DNA of 64,000 bases from Leuctra nigra (GCA_934045905.1 OW203761.1:36444964-36508963), one strand, 5' to 3'. Positions 35,760 to 49,448 are shown, counted from the stretch's first letter. Notes: generated by a model not told the origin, from the sequence alone. Translations and numbers: made by a program.

Positions 35760-38700
35760 ATTTTCTGAATTAGAATCGACGAACGGTCGATGTGGAAAGT
35801 AGCGGCATAACCATAAGCCCGACGCATTGAATTTCTCTGCTATTGTCCACCAGGTGACTGATGGAGTGATCGGGGGGAAAAGGAAGTCGAAAACGTTTCC
35901 ACGATGAAGTCAAGTGGCTTCAACTAGGGTTACTCTACGAATGTTCGATTGGGAATCTATTCCCCTAGAAGCCAATGCAACTCATTCTCTCGCTCTCTCT
36001 CTCTCTTTCTTCCGTCGGACGTGTTTTTACCGCGTCTCGCACGTCACGTCCACGTGACCGGATGTAATGGCCACCAATCTCAGAGTTCGACAAGCTTCAA
36101 ACGTGGGCACTTCGCGTCTGGCAATCGGTTCGACCAACTCCCAACCATTGTTCATTGTGGATTTATGGAAAAACATGAGACTGCTTTTAAAGTCCAGTTA
36201 GATTGTTGGAACAACTGTACAAAGTAACCACAACAAGTCTTGGTTAGTGGAAATGATTGTTGCTTTGTCCGAACAGTTTCTGTTTGATGTTGAACAGCGT
36301 CGGCTTTGTTTCAAGTATTCTTAATGAGCACGACAATCACGGGTGAAGAAATGCTGGAGAGGAAACTTTTGCTTATAATGAAGTGTCACTGGGAATCATG
36401 GATATAGAATCTTTAATTAGAATTTTCAAGCAGACGGCGATGAACAACAAAAGCAGAATGGCAAAGAAGAAGCTGGACTTGAATTGAACTCTACGTCTGC
36501 GAACTACTTGCAAGTTCTTTCGTTAATGAAAAAGAAGATCATGTGCCACTTTTTGTTTTTCAGTTTCAAAAAAAATCAATTCTTTTTTCAATTGAAGCTA
36601 GAAAAACACATTTCCTTGTCACTTTGGAAAAGGGTTTCCCCTGAAAACCTACGTTATTCTTCGTATTCTGCTTACTCTGCGTTTTCAATTGTAGCTATAG
36701 AAAAGTTCTTCATTGTCATTTCAGATACTTATTTTCTCTATAACAAAAACACTATGTCATTCTGCTTATTCAGCTCTTCCAATTAATTTTTATAAAAACG
36801 TTCGTTAGTATCACTTCCTATTATTCTGCTCTACAAAATCTGTCATTAAACTGATTTTTCCCGATTGTCTTGTTTTATCTCTAATATTGACGAGCACCAC
36901 TGTATCAATTACAGCGTTACAACACCTGCTTCTGCCGTAAAACCGAACGTGTGATTCTCCCGAACAGAGCAATTAGCGCAACCAGGCGCCAACCACTTCA
37001 TATAGAAGTGTTCCATAATATTGCAAACAGTTAATAGAATACACTCAATTGAAATACCACGGCACGATGCGTTTTATGGTGTTACCTTTAAGTGTCCAAA
37101 TGTTCACGGATATAGGCTGTTATAATTAGCAGCAGGCACTTGAAGGTGCGGAAATATGTTTCATAAACCCGACTTAGTGCAGGATTATGTTCATGTAGAA
37201 ACCCGAGAGTGTAATAAGATTCCCGACCTCCACATTAGACGCTTTACGCAGAAGCGTCGCATTTCGAGGACGCCCAGGTGTGGGAGACTATTAAATAGTT
37301 GGGAATATTGTAACATTTAACCCTGTTGGGATTGCAATGGTGGATTTTGATGACGCCTAACTATGGGGAAACTTTTACTTCACTGTTATCCATAATCATC
37401 ATAGTGTTATTAAACTACTGTTCTCAAGAATATAAATCTTTTCAGATAGTTAAATTTGATTTGAATTCATTGCTGACAGAATAATATAAGTAATTTAAAA
37501 GTTTGCAGACAAACTCTTTACAATTTAGTTATCGCTGAATAATAAGATGTTTTGATTTGAGCAGCAGGAATAAAACAACCAAGTTTTAATTTTCTTTTTC
37601 TAATACACTCAAACGTTAATCTTCCAAACTATAACTTTATATTAATAGTGACGTTGTAAATTATCAACACAATCTACTAGTTATATCTTTACCAAACTAT
37701 GACGATTAATGAATCGAAAAGTTTTGTGTAAAACGTCGATTTGCATGCTGACTTTGCATGGAAGATAAGCTTTTAGTCACGTAAACGCTCATTTCGTCCG
37801 CCAACCTCTTGCTCCGGAAGGTAGTGTAAAAGTTTCCGGCGCGATGGCAGCTGCTTTGTTTGCAGATTCGAGTCCGGACCTAGATCAAACTTATACAAGG
37901 ACTAGCCATTCCATCGCCAGTAAAGAGAAATAGAATATTTAATGGACGACATTACCGGCTAGGTGAAATAGTCACGTGTCACTTGGATGAGGGGGAGGGG
38001 GGTGTTGTTCTCGCCTGTTGCACGATTAAGGACGTCATTACGGAGTTGAAATACATCCAGCCATTGTCACTTGGGGTTTTCAACATTTCGGAACGTAACA
38101 CGTCGGTTTTAAAATTACCCACGAGTTCAGTGTGATACGCTTAAGTGCATTTCCTAGACATGCGCTGGCATATCATTGAATTCATTACGCTAAGTGTATG
38201 ACGGAATGTTATAAAGCAGGTCATAACCTACAGAGTCCACGAGGAGTTCGTTTTCAAAAATCGTATTTAAAGCCATGGCGTTTGTAAGTCGCAAGAATAA
38301 AGTTTTGAAACTCACGTATTGCTTTATTTAAACAAGAAAAGCGCAAATTAAAATCCAATATTCTGAATTTTGAGTCTATGTTTGTTGTTTTAGAAAGCAG
38401 TGAGTTTGAGTAAAGTGTTTACTAAACCTTTCTTGAAAACTGGGCTCCTTCAGAATTGCATTCCGAATTTCTTGGCAGAATTTACTCTTTCTATTGCAGA
38501 TAACTAAAATCAGACTATTTAATTTAACATTCTTTGTTTATTATCTTAAAAGTGCAAACAAAAGCGATATAAACATAAATATTTAATTTATCTACTTTGC
38601 TTTACTTTAGAGTCAAGTGAGTGTATATAAATGTTTCAGTACTGAATGAAGAAATTAAGAAATACGCAATTCTATTAACTGTTCTTAAAACATGTTCAGT

Positions 38701-41630
38701 AAGCAGATTTAAAATTTAGTAATAAAACCGGCAAACAGCATACAAACTAGTACGATTTAAATTGCGGAAAGTAGCACGAGGAAAACCATAAATTCATTTT
38801 TATTATTTAAAAAGTGGTTTAAGACGGTGACTGAAAAACGAAAGCTTGAATTTACATTGCTAAAATAAAATTACGTTCCAGGCTCAGTATGAAAGTATTG
38901 CATATTGGATTCTTTCACATTACAGCAAGGGATTCGCGATGAAGTAGTCTGTCAACATGACACACTACGGGGCATAGTTCTCACAATAATAACCAATTAC
39001 AATATGTAAAGAACAGAATTTAGAGCAGATGAGTAATTTAGATTTAACAGCATATTTGAAATAACTACATAATATTTTATTAGTATTATTATGGAAACGG
39101 TTTCAGGAGAGAAAATATTGAGTCAGGTGGTAACTCCCTTAAATGGATTTCTTCTGTCCAGAACAATTCTAGAAAGATCTCCCAAATATTATCTGATACT
39201 CTAACTAACTAACTAACTAACTAGCTGTCTAGTCGGCTATAAATATATAAAATCATTAAAAACTGATTCGAAAATAGATGTTTATACAGAGTTTATTGAT
39301 GTACGACCTCACAGAACAAGGTATGTGCATATAAAACGGAGACACTTGTGGTCCAAAGTTTAAACCAAGGAAAGCAGTGACGTAAATTACATTCATGTTA
39401 ATCAACTATAGTTTGGCATTAATATTTCATTTACGACGTCGTGAAATGGGTTCTCACTCACAGTTTAATGTCAGTATTCAAAATACACCCCCCCATTCCA
39501 CATCCCGTTTTAGCATTACTCTGATTATGACGTCACAGCGCCGGAGGCCATTAAAATGACGCAATCTCGTTACTTGGTGTTCGGAAGTTTCTTCTTTGAG
39601 ATTGAATTTGACGCGCTGATCTTCGCGGAATCAATATGGCAAAAATCTCCCCGAAAGCCATGTTAATGAGAAAAGCGTCATTAATGAGAAGTTATGCTGG
39701 AATTAAGTCGAGCATCATTGAAGAGAAATCTGTTCGTCAAAACTTGAATAATTTATTTCAGACACGTCGAAGCGTGAATCAATATTGCGTTCGCTCGACC
39801 TTTCAATAAACACGGATCAAGCCTTCTTAAAAGCCAATAATGAACAAGTCTGAAGTTATGCTCAGGTTTATAATGAGTCTATTAAAATATAATATATTTG
39901 AAAATGGCGCATAAATACGAAGAAATATTATCCCACTTTGCTTGTTTCTATGCTCCTTTGTTTCTACGGCTTGTGGGTCCAAGTTTTTGCGTTTTGCGTT
40001 TTTTCTTCCTTTAAACCAATCACAAGTCCGCCGTGTGAGGATTTTATTTTCGCCGCGCTGCTCTAAAAGAACAGTCCTTGGAAAAGCGGCGTCATTTGTT
40101 TAAAGTGTTGATAAGAGATCTATTTTCGTGCATATAGCTGTGCTTGTGCCGGAGTTGCTGTACCTATACACTGGAGTGAATACAAAACCAGTCATTTGTA
40201 AATGATCAAGTGTAACTAATCATTTTCTTTATCAATAGATCAATTTTGAAAACTATTGAAAAATAAGTTTTAAAGTTCAATAAGTTCTTGATCCCTGTCG
40301 TCGAAAAATTCTAACTATGATTAAATGTTGGCTTTGAGGTTCTTGCAATATTTTAGCTTAATCGGGCAGATTGGTATTTCTCTTTCCAACCAGTTAGAGG
40401 ATTTTGTTCATATACTAAACTGTCAACCAGTTAATATGCATATTTGAATATATATGCAAAATGTCAGCTCGATCAGAGAACGCTGTGACCTGTATTGCAG
40501 CAACAGCCAGAAAATAAACAAACGAAACCGTTTCAGATGGCGGCTCTCGATTAAATAATACTTATTTCTCCGACAGAAGTCACAAATTGCAGCCTTTTTA
40601 TGGAATATCTGCGTAAATGTCTATCTAATTTATAACTACGAAAACGCTCTGTGTAACGCGTTCTCAGCTTCGAGATATTAAAGTAGGTGCAAAATCTTCA
40701 AAACACCGAACCTCCACATCAAATCTAAAAGATAATTGAATCTAAGTAACGAGTTTTCCTTTCCCCAGCATTTTATTTCGAAATGCAAATTCACTGGGTG
40801 TGTATATTGGAGACCTATGGTGATTTATTACCACGAAAACTTTGCCAAACCATCCTTTATCTTTGCTGATAGCTGCACAAATAGATATTCCTGAAGCAAT
40901 GCTTTATGTGGGCAGATGTTGTGGAAGCGCCATAATAAACTCTCGCAGCTATCTTACTAATCCATCAGCCAAGACTGCCGTGTACCGCCATATTTGCATC
41001 GACTGAGCCAGCGGGGCCAAGACATGGGTTCAATTCAAGTGCCTCGCCGTTAGATTGAATTAAAAAGGGTTCAATCTTCTAAATGACACACGCACGCCAC
41101 TGAGCTCAATATAGGCTACGCGAAGCTCACCATTCAAATAACGAACACCGTAGAAGAAAAAAACATCGAGCAACCATCCGAACAAAAGGATTTATCGATT
41201 GTAATTTTGGGCAAGAGCCATAACATTTTCAAAAGCGTGAACGTTCCTTCGTATTTTTCATTTGTGCTAGTGTGAATATTATTATGAATTAATACAGGCA
41301 AATGTCCGTGGAGCGTCGCCCAAAGAGATGAATTTTATAGCAAAAATGTTATTAGCATCGAAACTCCATAGGAATATGGCCATATGGTATATAAATCTAA
41401 TGGAACGTATTATCGTTTATTTATTATTTTGCCCTCGAGAAAACTGTGTTATAACATTATAAATACTCTTTTGAGTGGAAAATGCCACCGGCAATTTATT
41501 ACACAGCACCCCAATTTTGAAGATATTGAATAAAGAGATTATATTATATTGTTTGACAGCATTTTATCGAACGAGCACCATTTTTTTTAAATGTAATAAA
41601 CAAGAAGGATTAAAAAAACTTTGTTGTTTG
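35760..41630. other. Non-coding stretch with little structure
   Basis: Apart from a (CT)n run at about 35983-36008, the CTAA repeat near 39.2 kb, a short CpG-rich patch at 35.9-36.1 kb and a diverged motif copy (CACCGAACCTCCACATCAAA) near 40704, I see nothing definable. ORFs are below about 100 codons and featureless. Confidence 0.7.
39203..39223. repeat. (CTAA)n microsatellite
   Basis: About five tetranucleotide units. Confidence 0.9.
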
Positions 41631-41636
41631 AAACCA

Positions 41637-41650
41637 GGCGCCTCCACCAA
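41637..41650 (+). repeat. GGCGCCTCCACCAA motif copy
   Basis: Matches the core of the 2.0-kb cluster motif with G for A at the fourth base, as expected if GGCACC is a CpG-decayed form of GGCGCC. The preceding AAACC is shared with the related copy near 19179 (AAACCGGCGCCTCCACG). Confidence 0.55.
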
Positions 41651-41904
41651 ATAGAAGATCTTCAAGTTTTTCCGTTACAAATTAAAAACAATAATAACGC
41701 CTTTTCTGCTTACATGAAATATGGGTTATTGTGAAGATAATAAAGTGGATTTTATCATTATAATCACAAGATATCCAATCAACTTCTTTTGTTTACATTG
41801 TGGGGAGAAAGCTTTTATAAATCCGTATTTTGTTCTACAGTTTTTTGGATCAAGTTTCACGATATCATCTATAATGACATTCCTGTTGTATTGTTGTTGA
41901 CACA

Positions 41905-41972
41905 ATACTCATGATACTCATGATACCCATACCCATGATACCCATGATACCAAGATACCCATGATACCCATG
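41905..41972. repeat. 10-bp tandem repeat (CATGATACCC)
   Basis: About seven units of CATGATACCC or CATGATACTC in a row with small interruptions. Confidence 0.9.
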
Positions 41973-43761
41973 TGTAAGATTAAACTAACTCACAGCTAAG
42001 AATAGAACCAGCAAACTCAGATTCGCCTTCGTGATTTATTTCCCATGCATATTCTCCTCGGATATGAAACTGTGATTTATATTTTGTGTGCACAGCGGAA
42101 CTTTTAGATACGAAAAGGTAATTAAAAACACCTGTTAAGTGAGAGTTTATCTTAATTATGTTTCTTCATTTCGAGCGAGTTTGAACTAATCCAGTGATGT
42201 CGTTGATTAAGAGGGGGTAACTTTTCTTCATTATTTCGAAGTATTTTCGTGTCTGGAGGCGTTTGATGGCGCAAAAGAGCACAAAATTGAAATGTTTAGA
42301 AACGGAATGACGCATAGAATGATCTCTATGGTGTATTTCAAGAGATTTCCAAAAACGAATATTAATTTTGGTTATAATTAAAGTAAAATCTGTGTATATT
42401 TTGATGAACATACTTTGCAGAAAGAAACATATTTTGTAATGATTTCCTGTTCCCATGCCGGTTATAAATACATTTACATTTTAAAATGTTTGTTTTTATT
42501 ATAATATGTGTAGGAGATACAAGCAATGAATTATTTCTTTGATGTAATGTACAAAACGAATTACATTATACTCGGGAAAAATGTATTTTGTCGTCATTTG
42601 GAATGAATAATATCTAATAAATATAAATTGAAAACTGTGCACACTGTGTCTCTCTCTACGTATAAATGCATTTACTATATCATTTTGTTCTTTTAATGCA
42701 TGTATCTTGTAACTTTAGATGCAATAAAACAATAATCTTGATGTCAGATCGAAAATTAGACGTCCGTAAACTTTATAATAAAAGTCGAATTGATGTTGAC
42801 AAATTACCTGATAACTTAGCCATAATTTGCGTCTACAGAACAGCAATCCATCTACATTCACGTATAGGTATAATTCATCACTAAATGGGTTATGACGCTA
42901 TTAAAATTAAGTGTTATTTACTATTTATAATGCTCACTGCTTTGCCATGTAGCCACTAATATGGTGTAGCTATTATTCAAGACAATGTATACAGCCGCAT
43001 GGATCTGCGAACAGAAATCTGCAGAGGGCAAGAGAAATGACTCCACATACGTGCTCTGATTTATAGAGGCGATTTGTTACTGTAGCCATAAAAATGAATA
43101 AGAAATGGCGATATATTACAGATCCTTGATATATAACAAGACATTTTTGAGTAGCCCAATAAATAGCGTCGCGTTTTTATCCATTGCTCATAGAAAGTTA
43201 TCGACAGATTCTGGACATCTTTTAGGCTGAGCCATTGTGCTCTAAATTGCTTCTAATACAAGTACAAACACCCCGCCATTTGAGCTAAACGAGGTCTGAA
43301 CTTCTGTAATGTCCGACGAAAGTTTTCACATTCAGTTGGCCATTATCACCGACCTGTCCACACATTGTCCAACAAATCCGGCCATAAGCCGCTCCTGCAA
43401 GAATATACCTTCAGATTATGATTTAGAATCTACGATGATGCCCCCTGTTTCCGTTTGAACCTTTCGCAAAAAAATCAGCAAGAGCGCTGGGAACTGAGAT
43501 GGTGTTGAATAGTGCCTAAATAAATGTTGAAAAGAAACGACTCATCCCTCGATATTCACTTCGCGGGGTGAAGATCCCATCGCGCGGATATCGCTTTTAA
43601 AAGCTCTAGATTTTGTATATATCTGAAAAAGATTCAATGTTCTCTTCTTCTTTTCAAAAGGTTACGAATGAATAACGAAGTTCAAGTGGAGAAAAGCGAA
43701 CGGGAAAATGTGGAAATTGAGTAGACTTGACGTTGTAGGCATTGCGCGAAGAAGCTCAATA
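41973..43761. other. Non-coding AT-rich stretch
   Basis: No recognisable gene, terminal repeat or RNA. The 96-codon minus-strand ORF at 42166-42456 has no domain features. Confidence 0.65.
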
Positions 43762-44884
43762 CCAGAAAAAACACTCCGTGTAAAAATACCAGCCAAGTCT
43801 CTTTAACTATAAAAAAAAATAGAAGAAATCTAAAAATTCAGCACTGAAAAGGAGTGATATCAAAAAAGGAGCCAAGTCAACGAATTTTCCAAATTTTAAT
43901 CGTACCATTGAAATAAAAATATCAACCCCCGAGAAATACTTAAAAAAAGGACTTGGCGCATCGTTTTTTTAAAGACACTTTTCTATCCTAAAAGTATAGG
44001 AAGAACTCTACAAGTATATTTTCCTGAGTATATCACATTCATTATCGACGAATCATACTACGTTTTAATATAACTAGTACTCTTACCTACTGGCAGTTTT
44101 GGTATTTTGTCAATATTCAGAGGAAATAAACGGATAAACGAATAACGAATAAACGGAAGCGGCCTAGTCTATTCGTTATTGCCACTATTTCTAGGGTCAT
44201 ATTAATCAATCATACTTCTCAATATCGTGACTGAGGGAAATAGCGAAAGCGCTCATTACAAGAAGGCCGTCAATGAGATTTGTATAAGTGACTAGTGCAC
44301 TGAGCCATGCTGCTCAAATAATTACTGACTAGATTTTTATCTAAAGTAATACGTTATGTAATTTATGAATTTTTTTGGTATAAAATGTTAATTAATAGCA
44401 ATTAATTACACGGCGAGAAGGTTCAAAGTATAATGCTGTAGTAGGTATGTTGATGTACCCACAAAACTATAGGTACCTACCAATCACAAACACAACTGTT
44501 CTGTATTTATTGCTTGTAAGACAATGCTATGTTTCTTTGCGTACTTATATTTAAATTTAAAATATTTTACAGAATGTTCAATATTTAATTTGAAAGTTTT
44601 GTCCCAATTTTTCTAGGCATTTCTGAACTACGTAGTATGTGAGTGGCATAAGCTTAAGAATAGAAAAATGTCTTTAAAAAAACGATGCGCCAAGTCCTTT
44701 TTTTAAGTATTTCTCGGGGGTTGATATTTTTATTTCAATGGTACGATTAAAATTTGGAAAATTCGTTGACTTGGCTCCTTTTTTGATATCACTCCTTTTC
44801 AGTGCTGAATTTTTAGATTTCTTCTATTTTTTTTTATAGTTAAAGAGACTTGGCTGGTATTTTTACACGGAGTGTTTTTTCTGG
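43762..44884. mobile_element. 1.1-kb foldback element with 228-bp inverted arms
   Basis: 43762-43989 is repeated inverted at 44657-44884 with only a few mismatches near the inner end. The outer terminus is CCAGAAAAAACACTCCGTG on both sides. The 667-bp interior has no coding frame. No convincing target-site duplication is seen (left flank ends CAATA, right begins GATATC). Near-identity of the arms suggests a young insertion or arm-to-arm gene conversion. A short relative lies at 21.9-22.15 kb. Confidence 0.9.
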
Positions 44885-44929
44885 GATATCACTTCTTTTG
44901 TTAGTTTATTCATACAGCTTGTAGCACAT

Positions 44930-45790
44930 GTCCGAGCAGGGACTAATTTCTTTAAAAAAATACGCCTCAACCGATTTGGTTACTATGAAAAGTTGCGTTT
45001 GGTATAAGATGAAAATGATTATCCAAGAAGAATAGATTAAGTTTCGTTATAATCGATCCAGCCGTTTTCGATACATGACGTCACTTCCGGTTTTGAAATA
45101 GCGGCCGAATTCCGGTATAGGTAATAAGAAAACAATCTAGTTTTATCTAGTTGATACCTTCATGAACGACCATCTGAATTCCTAATCCCTATATTTCCGT
45201 AAAATCGGTCATGCCGTTTGTAATATATGACGTCACTTCCGGTTTCATTTAGTGGTTCCTGCCGCCATTTCCGGTACCATTAATTTATTTATTCATTTTT
45301 CACAATTGATTTTTCAAATAAATAGCAGAATGAATACGCAGGAGCTAGTTCAGTTGCAATCGGTACAGGCGTTTTAGATATATGACGTCACTTCCGGTTT
45401 CAGGAATGGCGGCCGAGAACACTGCTACCTTGAATATATAAATTGTATTGTCTATGTTACAATGTAAGTTAATTATGTACGTATTTTAAGTATAATTTGT
45501 TGAAATAAGTTAAATATTGCGTATTTATGACGTCACTTCCGGTTTAGAAAATAAGAAAATAATATTTTTTTTTATTGATACTTCATATAGATGACCATCT
45601 AAATCGAATGGCGCTAATTTCGTTCTAATCGGTCCAGACGTTTTTGAGTTATGACGTCACTTCCGGTTTCAAAATGGCGGCTTCCGGTTGGTTTTATAAA
45701 AAGGCACCTCAGACGCCAAAAGTGCACATGTGGTAAAAATTTCAGGTCGATCGGTTCAGCCGTTTAGGCTGTGGCGGTGATAGCGACGTT
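44930..45790. repeat. Five-copy tandem array of a ~155-bp unit with TGACGTCACTTCCGG
   Basis: TGACGTCACTTCCGG starts at 45076, 45228, 45383, 45538 and 45652 (steps 152, 155, 155 and 114). Each copy is preceded in most units by AATCGGTCCAG(C)CGTTTT or a variant and followed by GGTTT and, in several, (AAAAT)GGCGGC. The last unit ends in TTTCAGGTCGATCGGTTCAG, a phrase typical of dispersed insect satellites. The block abuts the right end of the foldback element. Confidence 0.85.
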
Positions 45791-45799
45791 TCGTGATAT

Positions 45800-46640
45800 C
45801 ATCAGAATCATCATCATCTTCAGAATCAGAAAGTGGTGTAATTTCACTGTTTTCTCGGTCCTCTAGCGCGCAAATGGCATAACCTATTGTTCCCAAATTT
45901 GGTATATGTAGTGGGGTGGGCCATAGCTCGAAATTAAGATATTTCGCAACAATGTGAGATTTACCAATTTTGAGATCCAGTAGGCCGAAAATGCCATGTT
46001 GTTGCTTACAGTAAAAGTGTTTGGTCTGCTCCTCAGTTTATTAGGCATTTACGGTATGTTGAGTGACTGTGAGTGTATAGTACGACTTGGCTGGGTGGAG
46101 CGACCGCTCCACTAGATTCAGTAGGATTAAACTTGTAAACGTATTGCTGAGGGGATGCAGATGTTTTCCACCTTCCTTGCCCGGGTTTGTTTCTGTCTCT
46201 TCGCTTCGGTGGCGGCCGTTGGTTTGAGGTTTAGCATTGTGAGTTGTGCCTGGTTGTGTGTGGCGTGTTGCCTACCGCAGCCTGCGTCTGCCACAATAGA
46301 CCGTGCAGTCATGAGTTGTGCTTGTGTTTTGAGCAGTTGGCTAACTTTAAGTCAGGGGTTGGGGTGGGTTTGGTGCTGGAGAAAGATCTTAAGGCCAGTC
46401 CCGCAGCCCTTATGTATTATATACCCTCTTGGCCTAACTCTTTACAACCAACAAGGGGTAGTTATTTGGAAATATATCACTTCCGACGTTATTTGCGTCG
46501 CGAAAACAGAATTCCACCCAAGTATAGGGTGAGACTGAAGACGGGAGCTATAACGGGGGCGGAACTTTCTCCTCTAGATAGACTGTCATCCACTCGAAGT
46601 CAATGGGGCAGAAAGAATAAAAATACTCCAAATTAATGGC
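45800..46640 (+). other. Region next to the array, possible TE-derived ORFs
   Basis: Two overlapping plus-strand ORFs of about 125-130 codons (46155-46532 and 46244-46636) lie here. One has a hydrophobic Cys/Leu-rich start, the other ends in a basic region. I recognise neither family, and neither has a known motif. Being next to a satellite block, they are more likely remnant mobile DNA than genes. Confidence 0.3.
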
Positions 46641-46659
46641 CACCATTCTTCGGAATGTG

Positions 46660-46980
46660 ATTCTTCTGTTATTAAGGTGTTCGGCCTACTTCTAATGACA
46701 TCGCCTCCTACACGTAACAGCTATTTGGTGGACAAGAGGCCCCGAGAGGCACGTATAATGCCTGCGGCCACGGACGCTGCACAATGCAGTGCACATGGGA
46801 GCCGGGCGTCGGGCGTCGGCGTCGGCATCGGGACGGCGGTCACGTGTTGCCATTATCTCGTCCGGTCACGGAGACGTGTGTCCGATGCACGTGCCCGACG
46901 TCATAGCATCTTAAGAGACGCCGGCAATCTCGTGTATCTGACGTCGCGACGCTTCTTGTTTCGTCGATGGGATGTTTCAA
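46660..46980. other. CpG-rich non-coding block
   Basis: A sharply GC-rich interval containing GGGCGTCGGGCGTCGGCGTC, two CACGT-containing sites (GGTCACGTG, GCACGTGCC) and TGACGTCGCGACG. A 108-codon ORF spans it but has the composition expected of a GC-rich stretch without stops, and no domain. Candidate regulatory element or unannotated first exon. Confidence 0.35.
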
Positions 46981-46999
46981 CTCCTAAGTTTTATTTTTA

Positions 47000-49398
47000 T
47001 TGAATATCGTCCCGTCGCGATCCAAGTACTTTCTTTTTACAGCATCCGTATAATGTGTTCTGTTCCTAATTCAATGTCTACTTACATATATTGATTTAGA
47101 AGAACACGGGTTTCAGAAATTGTTGTAAATTCAAAGCCCTACATTACGTGACCTGTATCAAGGCTTCTCGAAACACGTAAATTTCCAATTTCGCCAAACG
47201 TACAAATTCAATTCACTCCATATAAAAGGAACTTTATTATAGAGTTGGCGAAATTGTGTTTATGTTTTCTGAGATTCGAAACCTCTAGAAAAGTTTACCT
47301 CGCTGCTCATCGTCCTTCAAACACAGTACTCTGTTCTTGGTCCCTGCATCGCCGTGTTCACTTCAGACAACGAAGCACCGGAAATGGAGTCTCCTCCATT
47401 CACCCAATTATTTTAATGTGTAACAAATGGTGTCTATCCCCTAGGTCGCACAGTCGAACAAACCACAACAACACTAACAGTTTCGACACATTTCTCCTCT
47501 CCAATTTTCTTCTATTCTCTTCACCCAACCCCCTCGTTGTGGTAACCACCACATTCACGACCCGTCCGCGTGCGTTTATTCTCTTCATGTGGCTATAAAA
47601 AGCGACTTCCCTTCCCCTTCTATTTGTCGTGTACAGAAGACTATTAGGTCAGACAACCGTCGTGCCGCATATGAGCATTCCGGCGGTCACCATTGCTCTA
47701 ACATTTCCCGCGGGGACATCGAGCAAACATGGCGGCGGTAGACCTCGAACTAGGGACTTCGCATGATGCTACACGCTAATGTTGACACATCACACAATTA
47801 GTCAACTGAGACGAGAGGCCACATGGATGAGTGGCCACGACGCCCCTCTGACCTTTAATCATGAAGAACATTAGTTCGACCACCGACATGCCGCTTGCTC
47901 ACTCACTTTTTACTTTAGTATTTGTAAGTTGTAATTACATTGGACTCATTGATCGTTTTATCGGGGATGAATCAAGGAATTGTTTGTTCTTGTTGTGCCT
48001 TCAGAAAATTAAGTAAGGAAGGTTGACTTTTGATGTAAAGTTTTTTCATACATAGCGTGTGTACCTACTCCTCTTCGCAATGTTAACATAATAAGACAAA
48101 GACAGGTTAGTTATAAAGATGTTGTTTGCAGAATGTCATTATTATGTGTACATACTTTCATAATATTAAAAAGTACAAAAGAGGGTAATAAATAAATAAT
48201 AGATGAAGGTGAAATAATGAATGAACACTGCGGGTTGCCAACATGACAGAGACTCTTTGTGGTGAATTACAAGAATAACAGATAGTTGTAAAATATATTA
48301 ATTATTATCATTTTCGGTGACAACTGAGGTGTAATTAATCATATTTATAAGATTATACAAATACCTAGATAGAAGGAGCATCAGTAGATATGATTAATAA
48401 TTCATTTCAGATATTACAACAGTACCCTGCTAGCTTCACACCATTGAAACCCACTCTTTCTTCGATGTATCAACAACAATTATTCAAAGTAGACTTTCGA
48501 GCAACCATTTTTGCTTCCAGTGATTCGTATTATTTCTCAAGATAATACTCTCTCTTTCAGCTCCACCATCCTCCATCGTGTGTTTCTCTTTTTCTAGAAG
48601 TGAAAATAATGCACCTTCGCTTTGCTTCTACATGAATTAATAGCGAGTACCAACGCCCAGGCTAGCATGCTGACGTGTCTTAACGAAAGAACATTTTTAT
48701 TTCTCCAGTGAATTTTCTTTTTTTTTCTTCCTGAAGTTCAGCCGTCCGTGGATTATATTTGTCTCGTGGACTTTTTTAATGGGATTGCGTTTAAAAGGAA
48801 GCTACGCTGGCTAGGCTTTGAGATTCATTCGGTTCAGAGCTTCTGGTTTTTCTCACCAGGTAGCGCCCGAGCGCGTGTAATATCCATTGTGTATCCAACA
48901 TGGCCGAGCTTGACAAAGTTCAGGATGTATTTTCATGTTTATTTTATGCGGAAAATCTTTGTGAAGGTTTCATGTTAGAAGAGAGCTCTATAATTTAGGA
49001 ATGTACGTTTGCAAAGAGTTTATAAGCAATTCTTTGTCGTGTATGTTCATTATTTGGCAAATTACAAAATAATTTGACATACTAGTCCATTGTAACATTG
49101 CCCAGCTCCATTTTTTGCAACATTTCCATCCCAATACTCTCACATTTCTAGACAAACTTGTTACAAAAGCATACATAGTTATTATTAATTGTCAAAACGA
49201 AAATTACAATTTGTCCGCTGTGAACGTTGACTTTTTTCGTTTTTCAATGATTAAATCAATGAATGTTTCAATGAATTAGATGATTTTATTCCAAAATTAT
49301 ATAGATAATTCTGGAATGGACGTTGTAAGATTATTAAATTTCAAATATCAATGAAACGGTATGACCTGAACAACGACTACAACAGATTTTCTTTTTAA
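47000..49398. other. Non-coding stretch with one CpG-rich patch
   Basis: The patch at 47.6-47.9 kb contains TCGAACTAGGGACTTCG (from 47745), a phrase shared with 52.37 kb. The remainder is AT-rich with nothing definable. Confidence 0.6.
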
Positions 49399-49404
49399 AT
49401 TGCT

Positions 49405-49406
49405 TT

Positions 49407-49448
<42 letters not shown>

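Noticed and set aside
47245..47598. 117-codon plus-strand ORF
   Set aside because: Composition-driven open frame; no domain, no splice context, and an equally open antisense frame.
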